Assembly: GCA_029339195.1 (NCBI GenBank)
Contig: JAPTJF010000540.1
Location: 1-38,798, forward strand
DNA from: Micractinium sp. NFX-FRZ
Lineage: Eukaryota > Chlorophyta > Trebouxiophyceae > Chlorellales > Chlorellaceae
Length of the DNA stretch: 38,798 bases
Direction of reading: 5' to 3'
This document shows positions 20,601 to 30,722 of the stretch, in pieces. Position 1 is the stretch's first letter, and each line of letters opens with the position of its first letter. The notes beneath the pieces were generated by a model. That model was not told the DNA's origin. It did no database searches and saw only the letters and a list, made by a program, of their open reading frames with translations. The translations under genes were made by a program, and so were the position numbers.

Positions 20601-22515
20601 CGCTGCTGGCCAGCCTCCCAGCCTCTCTGCTGACGTCAGCACTGGTATGTATGCTGTGCCGCTGCAAGCTCAATCAGGCAATCAATGAATCAATCAATTA
20701 CATTACAAGCTGCATCCCTGCAGCTGGCTCTCCGACATGCTCATTCATTGGATGGCGCAGCAGTTGGATGACGTGGCACGCAACCCGCTGGCCCCTGATG
20801 ATGAGGCCCAGGCCCAGGAGGAACTGCCGCTGCCCATGTACCCGGTGGGTGTGGCGGCGGGCGGGCGGGCGGGCGGGGAAGCATTGGGTGGTATGGTGGG
20901 AGTTGTGTGGTGCCAGCAGGCGTGGTGTGTGTACGATTGGGTTGCATGCTCGTGGCATGCCTGATGCGTTTGTAGAGGTGCCGCTGCCCGCGTGCCTGAG
21001 GGTGGGCGTTTCGACTGCTGGGTGGGTGTGTATGAGTGCTGTGCGACCTGTGCCCCTACCTGGCCTGGCCTCCGCAGGGCAACTACGAATCAATGCACGA
21101 CGCCTGCCACATGGCTGAGCAGCTGCGGCCGCTGGTGGTGGAGAAAGATGACGCATTCAAATGGGTCAACGAAGGCACAGCAGAGGTGAGGTGTGGGAGG
21201 AGGAGGCAGCAGGGGCCAAGGGGAGGAGGGCCGGCGGTGGGGCTTCAGTGCACGGGTGAAGTGGGGCACGCGGGGGCAGGCAGAACGGGGGAGGAGGGCG
21301 TGGGGAGGAAAGCGTGGGGATTATTGCGTGGGGATGACCAGTTTGGGAGAGCGCTCCCCTGCCCAGCCGACCAGCACGACTGCGCGCTGCCGTCCTTCTG
21401 TGTCAGTCACCTCACATGTGTTTCTTCCACTGCTATCAATTGGTGGCTCCCCCTGCAGAAGCCAAAGTTTGGGTTCATCTCCACCCAGCCTGGCAGCACG
21501 CTAGACCTGCGGTTGAACACAGCTGTGGTGAGTGAACAAAAACGCCGCTTTGTCCACAGCCATGTGCCGTCTGCGTGTCCGAACAATGTCGAAGTGTGCT
21601 GCCATGCTGGCGACTGGCGCCCCGTGCTAAGCCCGGCTAGTGCTGCTGCTGCTGCAAAACATGAGCAGCGATACTGATGCCCACCCTGCCCGCCCTGCAG
21701 GCGGCGAGTGCCCCGGGAAAACCTGCAGGCAACGCCAGCGTCTCAATTGCCTACCTCCGAAGTGAGGACGGGGGTTCTGTCCCAGCCAGCTGCCTGGCAT
21801 GTGCAGTGCAGTGCCGGGTGAGGGGCAGCTAGGCAGGAATGAACGGCAGCAGACAGGTCGCAGCTGCCACGCTGCAGCTGCCCGCCCGCTTGCCAGCCTC
21901 ACCTGACCCTGCATGCCTGCCTGACTGCCCCTTGCTGTGTGTGCACCTTGTCCTTGCCCCGTGGTGCAGGCTACGAGCACATGGGCACGTTTGGGGTGCG
22001 CTGCGTGGAGGGCTGCGCCTGTGCCAACCTGACGGTGGATGGGCACCAAAAGGAGCGCACGTCGCAGCTGCACATTGCGCAAATGAGCGTGACACCCTCA
22101 GGTGGGGTGCGCATGTGTTGACAGTTGGTTGATTGCAAGCACACTATGCTGCTGCTTGCGCGTGCCTGCTACTCAGAACCCACCCGGCCTCCCCACCCCC
22201 GGCCTCCCACCCCCGGCCTCCCCCGGCGAGTAGACACCTGCCACTTCCCGCCTGTGCATCATGCCCTCCCAAACCACCCCGGCAGGAGCGAACAAAGTCA
22301 CATCCTGCCCCTGCTGCCCCACCCCGCCCCCCAAACGTGCAGCTGCCTGCCGGCTGCGCATCAGGGTGTTCCACACCACGTCCTCGGGACAGAACAAAGT
22401 GAAAATTATGGGGCTGGTGCTGAGCGGGGAGGATGCTGGGCGGCCACAGCAGGCAGAGTTCAACACCTGGCAAGCTGAGTCCTTCCAGAAAGCAGACACA
22501 TTCTCAGGGGGGTGA
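17684..22515 (+). CDS. membrane-anchored SGNH/GDSL-type hydrolase
   Basis: Twelve exons (17684-18354, 18602-18745, 19006-19066, 19293-19441, 19749-19891, 20226-20301, 20724-20844, 21078-21185, 21459-21527, 21701-21761, 21970-22101, 22343-22515) give 635 residues, all in phase. A hydrophobic segment at about 88-110 predicts a type II membrane protein, with the catalytic part on the lumenal or outer side. SGNH blocks are complete: nucleophile Ser221 in VGGSVTWGAG, Asn296 in FLEMAVND, and Asp405-x-x-His408 in KDHRHPTPQGH. The Cys-rich SCGCGACW region lies between membrane span and domain. The last ~200 residues form a less conserved extension. SGNH enzymes de-esterify acylated carbohydrates or lipids; the substrate here is unknown, cell-wall glycans being plausible. 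The start is uncertain: Met71 at 17894 would put the membrane span nearer the N-terminus. Confidence 0.88.
19891..20010 (+). repeat. 4 x 30-bp minisatellite starting at the exon 5 donor (SGNH gene)
   Basis: Four contiguous 30-bp units start at 19891, 19921, 19951 and 19981. Each opens with GGTGC and contains GCTGGCGCCAGCCGGGC-type sequence. Unit 1 begins on the last exon base with the real donor G/GTGCGT. Unit 4 restores GGTGCGT, so it carries a second intact donor 90 nt downstream; units 2 and 3 have changed donors (GGTGCTT, GGTGCAC). Confidence 0.92.
20976..21008 (+). repeat. possible decayed copy of exon 7 edge, SGNH intron 7
   Basis: TGCCGCTGCCCGCGTGCC followed by GGTGGGCG resembles the exon 7 edge TGCCGCTGCCCATGTACCCG/GTGGGTG at 20825-20850. 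The match is short; it fits the pattern seen in other introns but could be chance. Confidence 0.35.
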
Positions 22516-23223
22516 ACCCATTTTCTAGGCTAACGCAGCTTCTGGGCTGGGAGCAGTGGAGCCCAGACTGAATCGTTATGGCCAACTCGCGGCATCTTAC
22601 TACATCCTGAGGCTGAAATGATCCGGCTTCATTTGATTGCTTCCATTCTGACTTGTGACTAGAGTATTGGCCTGACCGCACTGCTTGTCTTAGCACACAC
22701 TCGCACACGTCGCGCCCCCAAACCCAAACCCCTGTACACATGTGTGGGCAGCACCGCTGCGACGCGCACTTTCTGCCCCAACCCCTGCTTCCCTACCTCT
22801 CCTCCCGTCTTCTGCTCGCTCGCTGTCCTGTGTATGTGGGTGGTGTTCTGTACCGCCTTCTCCTCGCTGTCCCCCTTTTTTTTGTAGCTGGGCGCCATTC
22901 ATGTATTCTACCACTGGCAGCCGAGTGTAACGGTCAGCGCCTGAGCGGTGCCAGCTGCTTCAGGTGCTAACTTATGCTAACCGGTGCTGCGTTGCGGACA
23001 GTTGCAAGCGTGAGACCTAGGCAGGCAAAGGTGAGGCAGCTCAATGCAGCTCAGCTGCCGGCTCAGCTGCAGGCTGGCAAATGCACGCAGCAAGGGGCAC
23101 CCGAGAGGAGGGGTGGCTTGGCAGGGTAGGGCTCGCCTCTACTTCTGCGGTGGTTGTTGCTGCTCAGCAGTGCCGATCAATTGTCATCTGGCCAGCCAGA
23201 CACAATGTAGGCTCGCCAGGAGG
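22516..23223. other. convergent intergenic region after the SGNH hydrolase gene
   Basis: 708 bp containing the long 3' UTR of the hydrolase gene (TGTAA at 22926-22930) and the 3' end of the membrane-protein gene. It includes a T-rich stretch (CCCCCTTTTTTTTGTAG near 22873). ORFs here lack coding features. Confidence 0.55.
22926..22930 (+). terminator. TGTAA polyadenylation signal, SGNH hydrolase gene
   Basis: First TGTAA after the stop at 22515, implying a 3' UTR of about 420 nt, a common length in green algae. Confidence 0.55.
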
Positions 23224-24968
23224 CTAGGTAGAGGCCTGCCAGGTGGCAACCGCTTCGATGAGCTGCCAGCAGGCGCCGGTGAAGGCCAGGAAGAGGAGGG
23301 CCGCGGTGCCAGTCAGGGCTGGAAGGTCTGGCGTGAGCAGGCGGGCGCAGCGCCGGCAGCGCGGGAAGTCGCGGCAGTTTCTGCACAGCAGCGGGGCTCG
23401 TGCGTGTGTTGATGTGCGTATCTGATCCACCAACACACAGGGTGTCCACCATCCTCCCCGGCTCAACAACGCCAGCAGAAAATCGGCCAGGGCTCCCACC
23501 CCCGGCCGCACCTGCGAACATAAGAGCGCCATGCCGACACCTGGCGAAGGTACTGGCAGGCGAGCGGCAGGGCATAGCCCATGCACAGCAGCACCCACAG
23601 CGTGACCTGCTGACACAGGGACAGCCGGCCGCTGCCGCCGCCGCTGTCACACACATCTCTGGCAGAGGCGGCAACTGCGCCAGGGGCAGAGGGAGGCAGG
23701 AGAGCGCCATAGGATCGACACTCCATTCGAGTTCTGTTTACACGGCCGACTGCCCCGCCGGTTGTGTTTCGCACACAAGAAGGCGAGCAGGCACCCTGCG
23801 GGCCAGTGCACCTGCTGGGGCCGGGCCGGCCAGGGATGGCGTGGGCATGGGGGCAAGGCTGCTCAGGACCTGTGCGAATTGCGCAAGCCTGCGCAGCTGC
23901 GCCTGCGCCGCATCGCTGCAGGCGCTTGGCGCGGCGCAGATGCCGGCAAAGGCAACCCTGACAGCCTCCAGAGTGCTGACCAGTTGGACACAGGCCAGCA
24001 GCTGCACGTGTGGGATGGGTGGGGCGGGTGGGGCAGGTAGAAAGCAGGAGGGGTGAGTGAGTAGCTTGGTGCAAGCCCTTGAATGGTTGCATCCCACGCC
24101 CGTAAGGCGCTGCCAAGCCACCGTCCGCTATGCTGCTCTCTGGCACGCGCAACCAACATACGCGAATGTGATGCACAGATACATACCACAGGCGGCTTGA
24201 CCACGGCATGCGCTGCAGCACATGCACTTTCCAGCACCGGCCGTCCGTCCTGGCGCATGGGGGAGCTGGGGAGGCACTACTGCATCTGCTGCCGTGCTCA
24301 CCGGGAGCGGCAGGTTGTAGGGCTGCCGTGCTCACCGGGAGCGGCAGGTTGTAGGAGTAAGCGAACATGGAGAGGCTGAGGGCGCGGGTGGCAGCCAGCC
24401 AGCTCAGGATGCCCTTGGCCCCCGCCCACTTTGCAGCTGGCAGCGGCTTTGCTGGCACTGCGGTGCTGAGGAACCAGAGGCCAAGCAGGCGGCAGGTGGC
24501 TGCGATCCAGTGTCGCCTGGTCAGGTGCCAGTCTGGGGCAAAGTATGCCAGCAGACCAGGGGTTGCCAGTGCAGCCAGCTCTCCAGCTACCGCCGCCGCC
24601 TGGCACCAGCCGCCTGTGCAGCAGAAGGTGGGTGCGGTGCTGGCTAGCATCGCCACCAGCATGCAGCTGGCCCACACATCGCTGCCCTGCCAGCTTCTGG
24701 CGCGCTCCAGAGTAAAGCCGGCAGCCATGTCTGCCTCGTGCTGCTGCTCCAGCGCTGTGGGTGGTTGCGGGTGCGGCGCTGGTGAGGGAAGGCGCCACCA
24801 TGAAGAGGCAGAGGCTGCGGCCGCGGGTGCCGCCGCCGGTGCGTCAGCGGGCTCCGCTTGTGCCGTCGCTGGCACCGCTGCCACTGTAGGGCCTGCTGGC
24901 GGCAGCTCTTGCACTGGCGCTCCTGGCCGCCGAACCCCGTTGCTTGGGAACTTTGAAGCTCTTCTCAT
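23224..24968 (-). CDS. multi-pass membrane protein of unknown function
   Basis: Not recognised. Exons 24968-24336, 24001-23812, 23674-23512 and 23380-23224 give 380 residues in phase; an in-frame ATG at 25022 would add 18. The first ~95 residues are Pro/Ala-rich and disordered. Six or seven hydrophobic helices follow at about 98-118, 124-144, 153-171, 184-204, possibly 212-232, 298-318 and 350-372. A Cys/Arg-rich loop, RNCRDFPRCRRCARLL, separates the last two and could bind metal or palmitate. There is no signal peptide. The donor of exon 1 sits in a perfect 34-bp tandem duplication, so the splice site is ambiguous; the exon-proximal copy keeps the frame and the distal copy would shift it. 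The gene is divergent from the PDI-like gene. Confidence 0.72.
24288..24355 (-). repeat. perfect 34-bp tandem duplication across an exon donor
   Basis: GCTGCCGTGCTCACCGGGAG plus 14 further bases is present twice with no mismatch (24288-24321 and 24322-24355). In transcript sense each copy is the last ~18 exon bases plus the donor CTCCCG/GTGAGC. Perfect identity means the event is recent. The two donors differ by 34 nt, not a multiple of three. Confidence 0.95.
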
Positions 24969-25535
24969 GGCGTCCAAGGCCAGACAACGAGGGGGCGGAC
25001 AGGCTGCCCAAGTGCCGCGCACGCAGGGCTGGTAGGCTGGTGAAGGCTGTTTCCACCCTCCTGTTACCTGCTGTTCCCTTCCGCTCTCTTTAAGCTAGGG
25101 GGTAGTGAGGAGGCAAGAGCGCCAGACCTTTGCCACGTGTGTACTCACATGGAAGATTGGTCATGTAGAGGGTACATGGATCCAACTTGCGTGTATGTCC
25201 CAGAACAGACCCTATCCTGATTCAGGGATACACCCTGTATGCGCCTGCCGCCTGCCACGGCCAGCAGCCGCGCACAGGTGGCGGCTGCTGATGAGTGCTT
25301 AGGGTTTGCTTCAGGTGCAAACGTGCTGGGAGGCTCCTGGGACCTGCCATTATTCCCTCACATCATTTATGCGTAGGAGCTTCACGCTGACCTCAGCCCT
25401 GTAAACCAAGAGGGTATGCAGTGCTCGAGGGCCGGCGCGCCACAAGGGGCAGTACCGCCCGCCCCGCCTGGCCTTCAGGGGGTTCAGCACATGCAGGCCA
25501 CCCTTTTGGCTCGCAGTCTCTGCTTCTACCTCAGC
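24969..25535. promoter_or_regulatory. divergent intergenic region, membrane protein / PDI-like gene
   Basis: About 570 bp between the chosen start codons. It should carry both promoters and 5' UTRs. Segment 25125-25215 is comparatively AT-rich. Co-regulation of the two secretory-pathway genes is possible but only inferred from arrangement. Confidence 0.4.
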
Positions 25536-26392
25536 ATGGGTGTGCAAAATGGCTCCTCTCAGAGTCCTTGGCTGGCCAGAGCGGCCCTGCTCCTGCTGCA
25601 GCTGGCTGCCCACGGCGCTTCGGCGCTGTACGCCGAGGGCGCTGGGCCGGTGCAGGTTGCGACGCCCGAGACATTCGATGAGATAGTCATGCAATCGCCG
25701 ATACCCGTGATGGTGGTGAGTCGGGCCTTAAAGCGGCCCTGCGCCACGGCCACAGCCGCTAGTCTGTGACGGCCTTCTTTTCAATTTTCTAACCACCGCA
25801 TCAGCGCCTGCTGAGAGCATGCCCTGCATGCCCTGCCCTTGCGCCGCTGCTGCGCCGCCGCCGCTGCCGCCACTGCCGGTGCCATTGTCCCTTTTGCGCC
25901 CGTCCTACTTGTGTTTTCAAACTGACCTTTAACCTGCACTGAACGCGCAGCAATTTTACACGCACTGGCATGGGCACTGCAAGGCGCTCGCGGAGCCATG
26001 GACAGAGGCGGCTGAGGAGCTGCTTGTGCGTAAGATCTATCCTACTGTACAGTAATCAAGTTTGGTTAAGTCTGTTCAGGAATCATTGGCAAGCTGTAGC
26101 TGAGTGTGTGCACAGCGGCGCGCTGGAAACACGTGCATGCTGTGCGCTAGCTCCACCTGTGCATGTGCCTCTCCAAATGCCTCGGACCCGCTGCCACCGG
26201 CTGCTGCCTGCCGCTGCCTGCTCGCCACCTTGCGCCCAGCACAGCGCGCAAGCCCCCAATGCTTGCTGGTGCCGCCACCCTGCAGGGAGTCGTGCCTTTC
26301 GTGGCGGTGGATTGCAATGAGGAGGCACACATGGACCTGTGCAGTGAGCACCGAGTGAGGGTGAGGCCCTGCCTGCCTGCCTGCCTGCCTGT

Positions 26393-26427
<35 letters not shown>

Positions 26428-28600
26428 CCCGCCTGCCCGCCTCGCATGCTTGCTCGGAAATGCCCTGACCCCCGCACATGCCTGCCCCCTCACATGCCCT
26501 GCCCCCTCACATGCCCGCCCCCTCACACGCCCGCCCCTTCACATGCCTGCCTTACTCCCGCTGTATCCTCAGGCAGTATGCTGAGAGCTGGAGGGCAGCT
26601 ACTGTCAGCGAGCTGCCTCACCTGCCACGCACCCCTCACGCACTTACGTCACGCACCTCCACTCTCAACCCTCCCCTGTTCTGTGCCGTCCCACATGCAC
26701 CACCTCCCACCCGGCGTCTCATCCAAGGCAGGCTGGAGTCTCCCACTCCTCACCTCCTCTGCTGCGCTGATTCGTTCGCTATCTCAATCCCTGCCCCTCC
26801 TCCTGCCTGCAGCGCTTCCCCACCATCCTCATGTTCAAGCCAGATGGCAGCCGCCCAGAGAGCCTCTACGTCCCGCTCACCCACCCCATGAGCTCCAAGG
26901 CGCTCCGAGACGCTGCGCTGGGTGCGTGGGTGGGCTGGGAAGGGGTCTGGGTGGGTGGGGGTGGGAAGGAGGCTGGGCCCAATGCACGCCGCTGGGTGCA
27001 CAGTGCTGACATGGCAGTCCTCCTGCGAGCCCGGCGTGTCAAAGCAGGGCGCAGCGGGCAAAGCACGTCCCCGCACTGCCACCCTGCAAGGGGTGCCGCC
27101 GACAGCCAACCCACAGCAGACAGCCTGCAGCCCAGCCGTCCCCCCCACCGCCAGCCCTGACCCTCAGGGCCAGGTCTCAATCCCCTGTCGCCTGCTCCCT
27201 TGGGCCCTCTTGCTGCATCGGGTGCAGGCCTGCTGACTGAGGAGCACGTGAAGCACTTTGAGAGCCACGAGGATGCGGTGACCTGGCTGGAGGCTCCTGG
27301 GACCAAGGTGACCTTGGGTACATAAATAAGGTATATGCATGGGTGTCATTGAAGGCCAGGCACCAAGGCACGGTCACCAGCCAGCCAGCCAGCCAGCCGG
27401 CCAGCGCACTGCCATCCTGCTGCGCGCCTGCGCAGCGCAGCACCCAGGCGTGTGCACAGCTTGGCGTGTGCACAGCTTGGCGCAGCCCAACACAGCGCAG
27501 TGCTTGCTGGCGGGCCCGTTGCGCAGCGCGGTTGTGCTTGGACCTGCTGGTGCCTTGCTCCCACAGCTGAGCCCGCAAATACGGCCGCGCTCTGTTACAC
27601 AGTGCTCACCCTCCTGTGCACCCTGCCAATCGCAGCGGATGGGGTGTGCCTGCAATGTCTCAAAGCCCGAGCTGCCCTGCATCTGTATTGCCACACACGC
27701 CTGCCCCTGCTTCTCACACACCTCCCATCCCACCCACCCCCCTTGACCAGCAGGTGGTATTTGTTGCCCGCCAGACACCGGTGGCTCCCTGGGTCAAGGC
27801 GCTCAGCCAACGGTTTGCGCAGCACCTGCGCTTTGCGCAGGTGTGCACGCATGTGGCACGTGGGCTGTCAGCCGGCTGGCCCATTGCGTGCCGACCTACC
27901 TGCAGTCTTGTGGAAACTAGCTAGCTAGGCTGCCCGCTTACCCCTCCGCCTGCCCGCCTGCCCGTCCGCCCTGCTGCCTGACAGGTGAGGAGAACCCCCG
28001 CCAGCGATGCCCTGCTGATGCACTACAACATCACAGCCGCCCCGGCCCTGGCAGCGCTGACAGCGGATCATCACAAGGTGGACTACCAAGGTGGGCGGGC
28101 AGCTAGCGGCTGGCTCTGCCACTGCAGCTGGCGTCATGCAGCTCTGCCGTCCTCCCCCGGCTTGACCCGGCCGCAAAGCCGCACGCTTCACCACCGCTGC
28201 CTGTGCTGGCTATCCTGTGCTCATGCCCGCTGCCGCACACTGCTGGGGTGCTTCTTGCTGCCTGCCAAGCCCGCACAAGCGTGTGCACGGCCTGTTGACC
28301 TGTACCCTGCAGGCTCCTCGCTCCCGGCACCTCATGCCTCCTGCACTTCCCCATGCCAAGGCCCCCTCATTCCTGCCACTCTGCCACTCCACCGCTGCCA
28401 CCGGCTTCTGGCTGCCACAACTGCCTGCAGGGCCCCTGGAAGCGCCCAGCATCGAAGTCTGGCTGCAGCAGCTCATTGCCGCAGACCGCAGCAGCAAGTT
28501 GGCGAGCAGCGGCGGCGGTGCAGCGGAGGCAGCGGCCGAGGGGGGTGCGGCACAGCTGGAGCTTGATGGTGGGGGAGGTGCGCCAGTGGATGAGCTGTGA
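25536..28600 (+). CDS. PDI-like ER thioredoxin-fold protein with HGHC active site
   Basis: Exons 25536-25715, 25951-26025, 26286-26360, 26813-26921, 27228-27307, 27754-27840, 27985-28090 and 28431-28600 join in phase to 293 residues. The start MGVQNGSSQSPWLARAA begins a clear signal peptide (hydrophobic LLLLQLAAHGASA); an upstream in-frame ATG at 25491 is possible. A thioredoxin fold follows: FDEIVMQSPIPVMVQFY, then WHGHCKALAEPW, VPFVAVDCNEE, and the cis-Pro loop RRFPTILMF at 111-117. The active site, normally WCGHC, reads W66-H67-G68-H69-C70, so the attacking N-terminal cysteine is replaced by His. A second domain (about 147-250) has no CxxC. A Ser/Ala/Gly-rich acidic tail ends PVDEL, a KDEL-type ER retrieval signal. 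It is probably not a normal oxidase; isomerase, holdase or client-binding roles are open. Confidence 0.88.
26367..26440. repeat. (CCTG)n microsatellite in PDI-like intron 3
   Basis: About 18 near-perfect CCTG units start just behind the exon 3 donor (GTGAGG, 26361), interrupted once by TCTG and ending in CCCG variants. Likely length-polymorphic. It is followed by CCCCCTCACATGCC-type repeats to about 26550. Confidence 0.9.
27450..27481. repeat. 16-bp perfect tandem duplication, PDI-like intron 5
   Basis: GTGTGCACAGCTTGGC occurs twice in direct succession. It is intronic and not near a splice site. Confidence 0.9.
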
Positions 28601-28720
28601 TCGCCCGGCGGGCGCACCAAGTGGTGCATGCTGCATGGAATTGGTATGCACCCTCTGCTGCTGCGGGGTGCCCCCAGCATTCTGTGCACGCCTCGGCCAG
28701 TTGCCCTGCGTGCCTTGCGC

Positions 28721-28725
28721 TGTAA
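28721..28725 (+). terminator. TGTAA polyadenylation signal, PDI-like gene
   Basis: TGTAA about 120 nt after the stop. Confidence 0.65.
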
Positions 28726-28759
28726 CTTCACGATGGAATACGGGGGACGTGAGGGTGCT

Positions 28760-28764
28760 TTACA
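28760..28764 (-). terminator. TGTAA polyadenylation signal (reverse strand), gene 8
   Basis: TTACA on the plus strand reads TGTAA on the minus strand, about 370 nt after the gene 8 stop. Confidence 0.45.
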
Positions 28765-29130
28765 GGGAGGGTGGCTGGGGATGTGTTAAGTTCAACTGGG
28801 GAGCGGGCAGGGGTGGGGGTGCTGGGTTTTGGGGGTAGGGGGTATCGGTCGGAGGCTTACCAATCAGCAAGTGCAGTCAGGCAGCAGAGGGCGGTCTCAG
28901 GATTGTGCGTGCGTGCGGCAAGTGGTGTTCGTGTGCTGGTGGTAGTGGTGGGTGTGACACAGGGGAAGGGCAGGGGGGCAGTCAGTGGTCGAGTCAACGT
29001 GTCACAGCGCGCATGAGCGGTGGGGCAAACTTTAGTCCCCTGGATGACGCACTGGGGGGTCTCTTGTGAAGCCAGCCCAGCCAGCCCCGCACAGATCATC
29101 AGGCGGTGGCGCTTGTTTCAATCAATCAGA

Positions 29131-30722
29131 TCAGCCTGGAGCGGCGGCGTACACGGCAGCCCCTGAGAGGACGTAGGGCAGGCTGGGGCGGCAGGTGGCG
29201 TTCACGGAGAGGGGCGAGCCCACAAGATACCTGCGGGCAGGAGTGAGGCCAAGGGTGGGTGGCGGGAGGGTTATGGCTCGGCAGGAGGGCACGCCAGCTG
29301 TCGTACAGACAAAGGTTGGGCACAGACACTGGCTGGACCTGGTGCCAGCGCCCCCGCTATCCACTAAGTAAAGTGCAGGAGGTAGGCCCCCCGCCACACC
29401 CACACACCAGGCAACGCCCTCCTTACGTGTTAGCTTTATACGCAGGGCAGTAGCAGGTGATGGGGGATCCGTCAAAAGCACGCCGCTTGTAGCAAGCTGC
29501 GACCAGGGGGATGAAGCAAAACGGTATGTCGCTCGCCGCTGGGCACGCATGCGCCGCCTGGCAGGTGGGGCTGCATGGCATTAGTTCTCTTACCAGCGGA
29601 AACGCATAGCCACGCTGGCCACCTGCCCACTCACGAATCATCACTGCAGCTCACTCCCTGCCGAAGCAGCCTTAATCGCCCACAGCTGTCAAAACATGCC
29701 GCCCTCCCCCGTTGACAGCCATGCCCATATCCAACACCCCTTCACTGGCTGCAGTCCTCCACTAACACATGTGCTCACCCGCAGTCATGCACTGGGCAAA
29801 CAGGCCGCCCTGCCCAGGCCGGATGCACAGCTTGTTGAAGCCTCCCAGGTCGGGGGAGGGGGTGAAGGTGGACACCAGGTCCCGCTGCTTCTGCGCTGCT
29901 TCTTACGCCCCGCCTGCAACAACAGCGGGCAGCGGGTGAGGGGGATCCGAATTAAAGTCATCTTCCCAGGGGGCATGCGATGAGGGTTCAAATGACCCCG
30001 TCAGCGGCGGCTTCCTCGCAGATGCCCCGTGCCCTCCTCACCGTAGATTGTGTTGCTGGCGATAGCCTTGCAGATGGGAGAGGTGTTGAGGCGGCGGCAG
30101 CGTGGTGACTGCGCGTTCTTGGGGCATGCCTGCCTTGTGAGCGTGGCCAGCCCCTTTTGCAGGATGTACACAGGGTCAACTAGGGAGGCCCTGCTGAGCC
30201 CGTTTGTGCGGGTGCGAGTGATGCAGCCGCACTCTGCCAGGGGGATCTTGCTTTTGGAGCTGCCTGGGAAGCGCATGGTGCAGTTGGCCATGGAGCACAG
30301 CGCGTACTTGCCAGCGCAGCGCAGCCACTGGGCGCGCGGGGGGGAGGCCACGTCGGGGGCGGGCCAGGCGGAGTAGGTGCGCTTGGTGGGGACCCCGCCA
30401 CGCAGCGGCTGCCGCCATGTGCCGCTTGCGCCAGCGCTCGTTGCCTGCGTGCCTGCATGGGAGTCTCGAGGAGGGAAGCCGGGTTGAGCGCATGCGTCCT
30501 GGATCTGACAACCAGCGGTACGCGGCAGCAGAGGCAGGCAGACCCTGCGGCATGATTCGAGGGTGGCTTAACTGCACGGCTGTTGAGAAGGAGGCTAGTT
30601 TGGGGCACATGGGCAGGCAGCACAGCAAGCGGCCGGCTGCACAGGCGGCAAGGGCTGTACTCACCAGGCGCCAGCACCATCACAAGCAGGGCGGCCGCTT
30701 GCAGCCAGAAAATTATTGCCAT
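29131..30722 (-). CDS. small secreted cysteine-rich protein with an internal repeat
   Basis: Family not named. Exons 30722-30665, 30452-30042, 29901-29779, 29496-29427 and 29230-29131 join in phase to 253 residues. The start MAIIFWLQAAALLVMVLAPG is a signal peptide; an upstream in-frame ATG at 30812 would mask it and was not chosen. The mature protein has many cysteines and a motif repeated twice: ALCSMANC followed by ECGC, and AQCMTAAC followed by CYCPAY. Both follow the pattern A-x-C-x2-A-x-C ... C-x-C. Between them lie CPKNAQSPRC, a helix-like segment IYGEAAQKQRDLV, and STFTPSPDLGGFNKLC. The exon 3 acceptor is weak (GTAAG/AA) but is the only choice that avoids a stop and keeps phase. Likely disulphide-bonded and extracellular; no catalytic motif was seen. 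Confidence 0.74.

Larger units (their letters stand above)
28601..29130. other. convergent intergenic region, PDI-like gene / gene 8
   Basis: Both 3' UTRs meet here. The TGTAA of the PDI-like gene (28721-28725) and the reverse-strand TGTAA of gene 8 (28764-28760) are only about 35 bp apart. The middle is a G-rich stretch on the plus strand (28800-28850). No further gene is supported. Confidence 0.55.

Noticed and set aside
20680..20723. AATCAATCAATTACATTACAAG as a regulatory repeat
   Set aside because: It sits right before an acceptor and is most simply branch-point and AT-rich intron sequence.
26367..26550. Regularly repeated CCTG and CACATGCC units, possible CRISPR-like array
   Set aside because: Units are 4-14 bp without unique spacers and lie inside a eukaryotic intron; ordinary microsatellite.
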